64,000 nt of DNA, from NCBI GenBank assembly GCA_963576475.1, contig OY754964.1:47876861-47940860 (forward strand), read 5' to 3'. This document shows positions 39,901-48,900 of this stretch, in pieces (position 1 is the stretch's first letter; each line of letters opens with the position of its first letter). The position numbers were made by a program, and so were the translations under genes. Origin of the DNA: Molanna angustata. Taxonomy: Eukaryota; Arthropoda; Insecta; Trichoptera; Molannidae. The notes below the pieces were generated by a model. That model did no database searches and was not told the origin of the DNA. It was given only the letters and a program-made list of their open reading frames with translations.

Positions 39901-42900
39901 TATGTCATAGCTCACCTACAATATAACTATACATACATAAATAGGTAGGCAAACACAAAGATGAATATAGATTATAATATAATATGTAAGTGATACCTAG
40001 TACCTACCTAGTTATATAGTGTTGGTGGCCGTGAGAAAAAAAGACGTATGCTTACCAATGAAGATGAATGCAATCGATAATGGCCTAATTATAAAACTAC
40101 AACCGGTTCTTACTGAGAACAAAATGTATACAAATTCTTTTATTAATGAAGCATCACGCATTGACAACTTTCTCAAACTCAAAGTTTCTTGTCAATTTTA
40201 AGGACTCTTATCATTACAACCAAAAATTAGATTTTTTAGGGTTTATCACTGATATACGTTCCACAACGATTTTTTTCCTGTTACAGGACGATAGTTTCGG
40301 CTGATTGGGTCTTTGTCAACCATTTTGAATAAATTCCCTTAGAAATATTAATTACGCAATTGCGATTACGCGTATCTATATGTGATATGCGAAAATAAAA
40401 GTTTGGTACAATCGACATTGAATAATAACATTGAATTTGTCAGCGAGATTGTAAAAAATGTGATAATATTTCATTTATAACGTGACCCGCTCTCGCGAGT
40501 TGTAAATATTTAATGATTGCTGCATTTAACCAAAAAATAGAGATACTTGATATATATGTAAATATACATTATGTATACCTGATTACATCTTCCTCTCCTC
40601 TTCCTTTCCTTATCCTTTAGTTTTCCCATCATTGCTATGAATTGTTCTTATTTGCTATCTTGTTTGTTTTTTTTTTAATTTTCTTCTGCTATCTTTGTTT
40701 ATTTTGTAATGTGATTAACTAATTGCCATAGTACAAACTGTTTTGTATATTTAACACTAACCCTGGTTTGTTGGAAGAAATTGCTATTAGGCAATAAGCC
40801 CACCAGTGTACTAATTATATGTACCTACAGAAAGATTCAAATAAATAGACCTCGATTTTTTAAATGTTAAAATAGGTACCTACTTAATTATTTTTTAGTA
40901 CCTATTTCAAAATATAAAACATAAAATCTAAATACAAAATATAACACATTATTTTACATGAAGTTATGTACATAAATAAATTAAAATAAAATATACTTAT
41001 TATGTAAAAATACCTAATTTATTTTGTTAATGTAGGTACCTACATAACCAATTATTTTTTAGTATTTCAAAGTATAAAACATAAAATCTAAATATAAAAT
41101 ATAACTCATTATTCAACATGAAGTCGTACACATTATTCTACATGATGTTATGTACATAAATAAATTACTAAAATAAAATATACTTAATATGTAAAAATAT
41201 ACTTAATATGTAAAAAAATAAATAATAATTTATTTATTTAATGTCGGTACCTACCTAACCAATTATTTTTTAGTATTTTACCTATGACTAGTTGCATGTA
41301 ACACATGAGATCCAACTATCAATAGCGATAGTATGTATAGTTGAAGAATCAGTACCAAACTATTAACCCATAAATCCAAATTATTGAATATTTTAGGATA
41401 ATTTGTTTTCTATACAACACATGTGGGTATGTATGTCAAGATAGGTCAGTATGGAGGTCAGTCCTTTTTTCTACCCAGAATATGAAAACAGCATGATGGT
41501 ATAATATTTATGTTTGGAGATATAAGTATCCAACTATTAAGTCTTCTTACATTATATTATTGTGTATATGCGACTGCCATACAAATTGCATGAAGCAATG
41601 TCGTCACTAAATTCAATTTTTATATAAATTGTTAAAAAAATTTGAGATATATTACAATAATGTATACATTTTTTATAGAAAATTAAATTCTCTAGTTTAC
41701 ATGTTTCGGCATTTTTCTATATTTTTAAAAGAAATGGAAATAAAGGCAGTTAAAGACAAAAAATTGTCATACCAATTTTTTGTTTCTTAATAAAAACAGT
41801 TTGAGAAATCTTGGAACTGTTTTTTAAAATCCATTTCGAGATACTATATTGAACTATATTTGTACAAAATATCAGCGTTCTGGCTTTTATAGTTTTGGAG
41901 ATATGTGGACAAATGCTATAAAAATTAAAATATTGATAACCCCTGACTGGAACAAAAATTCTAAATACTGAGTTAAAAAGTTTTGTGTACCTAAAATTGT
42001 CTATATATTCTGAAATTTTAGGCTTTGTGAATTTAGCGGATCAAAAGTTATAAGGGGGGACGGACAGACACACAGACACACACACACAAAACTCACAAAA
42101 TGTTTTACTCCGAATTCTGAGTAAATCCATGTATGGGAACATATATGCTGCGAAGCCTCTAAGTTGGAGTTTTATGCATGCAAAAAGTCCACTACGTCAT
42201 ACAAAATGTTCCTTCATACACGCATCTTGGATTTAAACTGCCTCTTCCTTCAAAGGAATTTCATTCTCTTGAACGAATCGACAGTTGGATTACATTTTTT
42301 TTTATTTAACCTTTAGAATTTAACCAACGACATATTCATATTTTTGAAACAAAAAACTTTTTGAATATACAGTATTTCAATATTTCCGTTTGTTGTTCCA
42401 GGTTCTCCAGGTGGTGCCAGGACAGGAAGATGTAAATGGTTCAATGTTGCCAAAGGGTGGGGATTCATCACACCTGACGATGGAGGACAGGATGTCTTTG
42501 TACATCAGGTATTATTTTTTGAATTTAATAAATCAGTATAATATAATCAACAACCAAGGTTCATCATCAGAGATAATCCTTAGTGGTCAGTATTGAAAAG
42601 TCTTATTTTCACTACTTAAATATGGAATAACCCAAACTCGATCATAAAGACTGTACAGGGTCACCAATGTCTGAGATTGTCACAAAGATGGACAGAAGTG
42701 TTGGATCAAAGACGATAATGATAAAAAAATGTTTTTATTTTTATATTTTCAAATGTATTTGTTGCTCTTTCTTGTTGAAGGATATTTTTTCTTATGTAGA
42801 ATGTAAAATTTGTATGTAAAAGATATGGTTTGTGTAGCATTGAACCCCATTGCTCACATACTGGTATAAAATATTTTTTATTATTATTATTAAATCCTTA

Positions 42901-45900
42901 ATTCTGTTATATAAAATTACTTAAAAATAAGTAAACACAATTTTCTGTTGTTTTTTATTCTTGTGTTTTTTTTTCTTTATTCTGTCGTAAAATGTTAATA
43001 GTTTATATTCCTTATGGAAGAAGTATCCATCACATTAAATATTCAATATTGAATTTTAGTAAAATTATCACACATTTCAATTCCTAGAGAATTATTATTA
43101 TGTGTGTAAAGTAAGTATAAAATGGCAAATAATTGTTTGAAGTTAACTCTTCAACAAATTCTTTGTTTATTGAAAAGTGCTTTGAAGCAAGTGTAAAAGC
43201 TTCAAGAATAGGAAGAATTTGCCTCATTATAATTATTTGCTTTTCTTTGCCATTCATTTTTGGTTTCCATTTCTATAAGTGGAGAATCATGATTTTTCAA
43301 TTTTTAAACTAATTTATGTACATATTATATTACTTTGAATTCTTAAAAGAGTTTTGTCTTGAAGTTTTCATATATACCTACTAAAATCAAATGTTTCTAT
43401 AAGTAAAGTGTATTCTTTAACATTTTATTTTTGAATAATTATGAAATGTATAATATAAAAACAATGTATGACAGGTTATAAAACGAGGACATTAGGAAAG
43501 AAAGATGTAATTAATTGAATGAAAGTAAACACATTGAGGTGGTTTGGCCACTTGGAAGGAATGAATGAGGATAGCCTGACGAAGAAAATATACAAGGCGG
43601 ACAGGAATGGAAAAAGAGGTTGGGGTCGCCCATGAAAAGGATGGCATGATCATGTAAGCGATATTCTGAACAGTAGAAATTTAAGAAGCGTGAACAATAG
43701 ACGAACATGTATAAGACGATGTATGAATGTTGACGAAATGATGAATGAATGCCAAGATAGAAAAATGTGGAGTTCGGTTCTCTCTGCTTGTCCCGTAAGG
43801 GACATGGTGTGATGGTATATATGTACAACAGAATAATTCAAATGACTTCTATTATAGCTGTGATTTAATTTTTTTTTCCCGAATTATATCTGTCTAAGTA
43901 CTGTGTAATTTTCTTGTTGGATGTCAAAAAACTTGAAGCTTGATGCTATTTGGGGTATGAAAAAAGGACTGAACTCCACACTATAAGAAAAGTGTATTGT
44001 ATTTACATCAAATTACACATGATAAAGATACCTAAAACAGATTACTTACATTTTATTGTTATAATTTCAGAGTGTCATCCAAATGCCAGGATTTAGATCA
44101 CTGGGTGATGAAGAATTAGTGGAGTTCGAATGTAAGGTGTCTGAAAAGGGGCTAGAAGCTACTAGAGTTAGTGGACCTTCAGCTGTAGACTGTCATGGCT
44201 CACATCGTAGGCCTGCTTCCAAGAAGAGGTTTCGAAAAATAAGGTATGTTCATTAATTTATTCCAGTATGTACAATAAAGTAAAAGTACATTAAAAGAGT
44301 TTTTTCACAATGGATTTTTATATTTTTCTTCCATGATTATGTACCTTTATGCATTTATCACGCTTGTATAAACCAAATATGTACTTATAATTTCATTTAT
44401 TGGGAATATTAAGAGCTTTTTAACTTATGTGCCTAATTGAAAAAAAAAATACTGTCAAAAAGATTAAATAAATTATCCTTCAATTATTTAGGCAAAGTAA
44501 ATGATAGATAGGAATTTTAATATACAAGTCTTTACTAAATATTTTTTTTTTATTTAAAAAAATAGGCTACGAACTAAAATTTTTTTTAACAGTATAATAA
44601 ATAAGACGCAATTGTAACTTAATTATAACTTACGTTATATAAGCGCAGTACGTGTTGTCATTATCGCACAACTTTGATGGCTCGGTCACGTACAGCGAAT
44701 GGGAAACAGGGTTTGGCAAAGAAAGTAATGACTGCTAATCCAGTGGGAAGAAGACGGTTGGGGAGACCAAAACTGGATAGATTCACAGCCGACTGTAGAG
44801 TGAAGAGGGTGGTGACTGATCTTGGAGGCAGCTAAGACCAATCAAGGGTTTGTAAAGCTATAGACAAGAGGAATTATATATAATCAGCCCACCTTTGATT
44901 TCATGTTACATGTACTTGCTGCTGGTAACATAACAATGAATTATTCCTGTCTACAGAATATGTCCTGGTCCTGGACAAACAGAATATGTCCATGGACCTG
45001 ATCCTTTCTAAATTATTCCCTGCTCAGAGAATTCTGAGCGGCGATAGTGTTTTTTTTTTTCCAAAAAGAACATTGAGGTGTGCCTTGTTCGTCTGTTTGG
45101 TATGTTGAAGCTAATAATTTTCATAATATGTTCCATAATATCTTCTTCTTCGTCAGCCTTCTTTCGTCCAGTAATGAACATAGGTCTCCTCCTTAGACCT
45201 CCATAGTGCGCTATCCTGGGTAGACCGCATCCATCTTCCTTCAGTCAAATGTCTAATATCGTCAGACCATCTTTTTTTAAGGCCTTCCAACACTTCTTTT
45301 GCCTATTTTAAGTTGCCATTCCAGCTCATTCTTTGTCCATCTGGAATCTGTGGTTCGGGCGATATGCCATACCCAGCTCCACTTCTGGTTGGCAACCTTT
45401 TGGACAACGTCGATTACTTTGGTTTTCTCTCTTATCCACTAGTTAGTTTTTCTATCTCTTAACAAAATAGCCAGCATTCTCCTTTGGTTCTTTGTGTTAC
45501 TGCTAGATGATAAAGACCTAGTTAATCTAAATATATATATTCATTTTGAAACACCTACAATTATACTAAAATTGTTATAAAAAATTACTAATCTACTGTA
45601 TGAAGATAGTATTCATTTTTCGCAAATAGGATATTTTACAATCATCGTAAGCAATGAAACCTTTAAAAGTAAGAGTAAAAACATGGTAGCAGAAAAAAAA
45701 CACCACTTATATCATTGTTTTTTACAGGTGCTATAATTGTGGAGAATTTGCTAACCACATTGCAGCAAAATGTGTAATGGGACCTCAGCCTAAAAGATGC
45801 CACAACTGCAAGAGTGAAGAACATTTAATAGCAGATTGCCCAACTAAGGTAGGTATTCATTTATTGAGAACAAAATATATCAAAATTGAATCATTGTCAC

Positions 45901-48900
45901 TCTATTCTCATTTGAAATTAATTATCAATATGGAGGAGGGAAAAATTATCTTATATTAAATTTTATTTTAAGTTATAGTTATTTGAGATATGACGTTAAC
46001 TGTGCAGAGTGCAATTTTTCTTGCTTGGTTGGTATATGTGCAAGCTGCCCTCCTTCATGATAAAAATTCTCAAGTTATTTGTCGGAAACCATATTAATAC
46101 TTATCAGAGTTTTAAAGGGCAATAAGTCTAAAGTTGCTGTTTATGTTACCTTCATATAATTTATAAAAATGTTGGGTTATTATTTACAAGTGGTATAAGT
46201 CTTCAATTTTGCTGAATTTTTTTCTATAGATAGATAAAAATATACAGATTACGGGAAAAATAGTAATTTTCCCGGGAAACGTCTAGAAAAATTAAAAAAA
46301 ATAAAATTGCAATGTATGAAACCTTGTACGATTTAACGACACCTATCGCCGAGATTGCACGTGACTATTTTCTCATTTGAAGTCAAATAACCAACAATAC
46401 TCTTATTAAATCACAATGTACACATTATTAACACGCAAATTATCTATAAACATTCGATTTTCACGATAAAAAACCAGAAAAATCATTACTAATTTCTTAT
46501 TTTTAACGTTTATTAAATACGATTAAATACGTGAGCTAATACGACAACTGCGACATAAAACTGAAAACTAAACCATAGATAAATGCACACTACAAAATAT
46601 ATGACAGACAATATTTGCGAAAAAATATCACATAAAAAATATTAAAACTGGTAGGTACCATACAACTACCTAAATTTGTTATTAAATATAATTTATTTGT
46701 AAATTATAAACAAATGCGAATACATCATCAAAATTATAATAATAGGTTGGTTAATACAAACCTAACCAACCTATTTTAAGCAAACTTTTGGTAAAAATTG
46801 GTTAGGTTAGGTTTGTATGTATTTATTATTGCGACTCGCGTGAGCGAGTTGCATTACATACTGTCACTCAATGTATAATGCAACTCGCTCACGCGAGTCG
46901 CAATAATAACTAAATACAAACCTAACCAACCTATTCTAAGCAAACTTTTGGTAAAAATTGGTTAGGTTAGGTTTGTATGTATTTATTATTGCGACTCGCG
47001 TGAGCGAGTTGCATTACATACTGTCAAGCAATGTATAATGCAACTCGCTCACGCGAGTCGCAATAATAACTAAATACAAACCTAACCAACCTATTCTAAG
47101 CAAACTTTTGGTAAAAATTGGTTAGGTTAGGTTTGTATGTATTTTAATTTTCGATATTTCATACAATTTTCATTTACTTCAGATTTTCGCGGCATGTTTC
47201 TAATTTCGCGGCGTGTTTCTATACTAACAATTAGTTTGAATATTCGCCCATAGATGTCAGAAAAGCAACTATTTGCTTGGGAATCTCTATAGATTTTCCG
47301 TAATGTAATTTTATTTTTTTTTTAATTTTTCTAGGCGTTTCCCGGGAAAATTACTATTTTTCCCGTAATCTGTATATTTTTATCTATCTATAGAAAAAAA
47401 TTCAGCAAAATTGAAGACTTATACCACTTGTAAATAATTACCCTTAGTACTCTTTTGTGAAACATGATTTTATGGTTTCATAGCCATTTAAAACTCAGAC
47501 CATGTATATGTGACAGAATTTTTCCAAATGAAGTAAAAAAACAAAAGCTTCCAATCTTAACTCATAGATGGTAGTGTTTAATATAAAAGAAATTCAATTA
47601 TAGGCATTTCTAATATTTTCAATGTCTAGTTTGTTAATATTTTAGCCCTTTTAACAAAATATACATTATCCCACAGATAATATAGAAGTATACTTCATTA
47701 TCCTCAGAAGAAGTCATACTTTACAATATTTTGAAAACATCATTTTAATACTAGAATTTGTTGATAAAAAAGGAATCTACTTTCTTCTTTCAACAACTTT
47801 CTTATTTCATTCAAAGATGACAGTAAAAAATTTGAAAAATTAGAATAAAAAATTGTATTGGTAATTTACTGAAAGAAATAAATAATGTAGCAATGCTTTA
47901 AACTGAAAACAGTTCAATATTTTGAATAATACAGTGTTATCAGAATTCAATAACTATTGAAAAAATGAATCAGACAGTGTTTGTGTGTTTAAAATCTTCA
48001 TAACACCAACTCTATATTACTTCTATAGATTGAAAGGTGTCTTTTTATAGTTGATTTTTAAATATGTAACTGAAACTAATCAATTTGATAGAAAGGTAGC
48101 TCTATCTTGCTAGCTATTTCATAATATTTTATACCCACTATAAGCATTGTCACATCACCAGTCTCCACACTTACTAGTAGATGGGGTGTTCTGCAATCCC
48201 ATAAAGCATTATAGTGGACCTATGAATACCCTATGTAATAGATAACAAGGTTATCAATTATTTTAAACTGAATACTTAACTATGTATCTGTTTCAATTTT
48301 TTACACTTTCAAAATTTAATTCTCATCAAGTGAAATATTATTTATGTTGGATTAAATAATTAATTTAAAAAAACAAACAAACACAATTTTTAACAATTCT
48401 ATATTTTTTATTCTATGTTTTTGTATATTCTTCTTGAGTGTGTGATGCTCCTTTTTTATGAATGATATTTGGTATTCACTATTTACGATATCATTATTAT
48501 AAGTTGTTCTAGCGCCGGCATAGGTATTTTTTATTTAGTGGGGTATTGCAGTTATATATTATACATAAATAAAATACCTACATATTATAAAAATATTAAC
48601 AGAATAATTCATTTCCAGGGTGATTTTAGAATAGAATTGATGCTTTGTGTAGGTATTATTAAAGTATCACTTCTATTATATAGGTTTCCCGTAATACATA
48701 AAACCCCAATTTATTGAAGTATGTACTTACATAAACATAATAATAATCATCTACATTAAGAGTTGTAATGTTTTTTTTATTTGTCATTCATTTATGTGCA
48801 CACTTTAAATAGAAGTACTTATTTGTTTCCAGGTGGAAAGAAAGAAAGGATCTAGTGAGCAGAGTGCCAACCAATCAGTCTCCGGACAAAATGGAGATCA

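Larger units (their letters stand above)
12984..42401 (+). other. lin-28: lin-28 intron 1 (inferred, 29.4 kb)
   Basis: GT at 12984 to AG at 42401. It houses the LINEs, SINEs, MITEs and minisatellites listed separately. It exists as one intron only if exon 1 is right and no further small exon lies inside; I saw none that is convincing. Confidence 0.5.

Noticed and set aside
45777..45959. Independent 60-codon zinc-knuckle gene
   Set aside because: It is lin-28 exon 4 read through its donor site into intron 4.
46741..47145. Telomeric TTAGG array
   Set aside because: GGTTAGGTTAGGTTT occurs only as two units within a palindrome of a transposable element, not as a telomere run.
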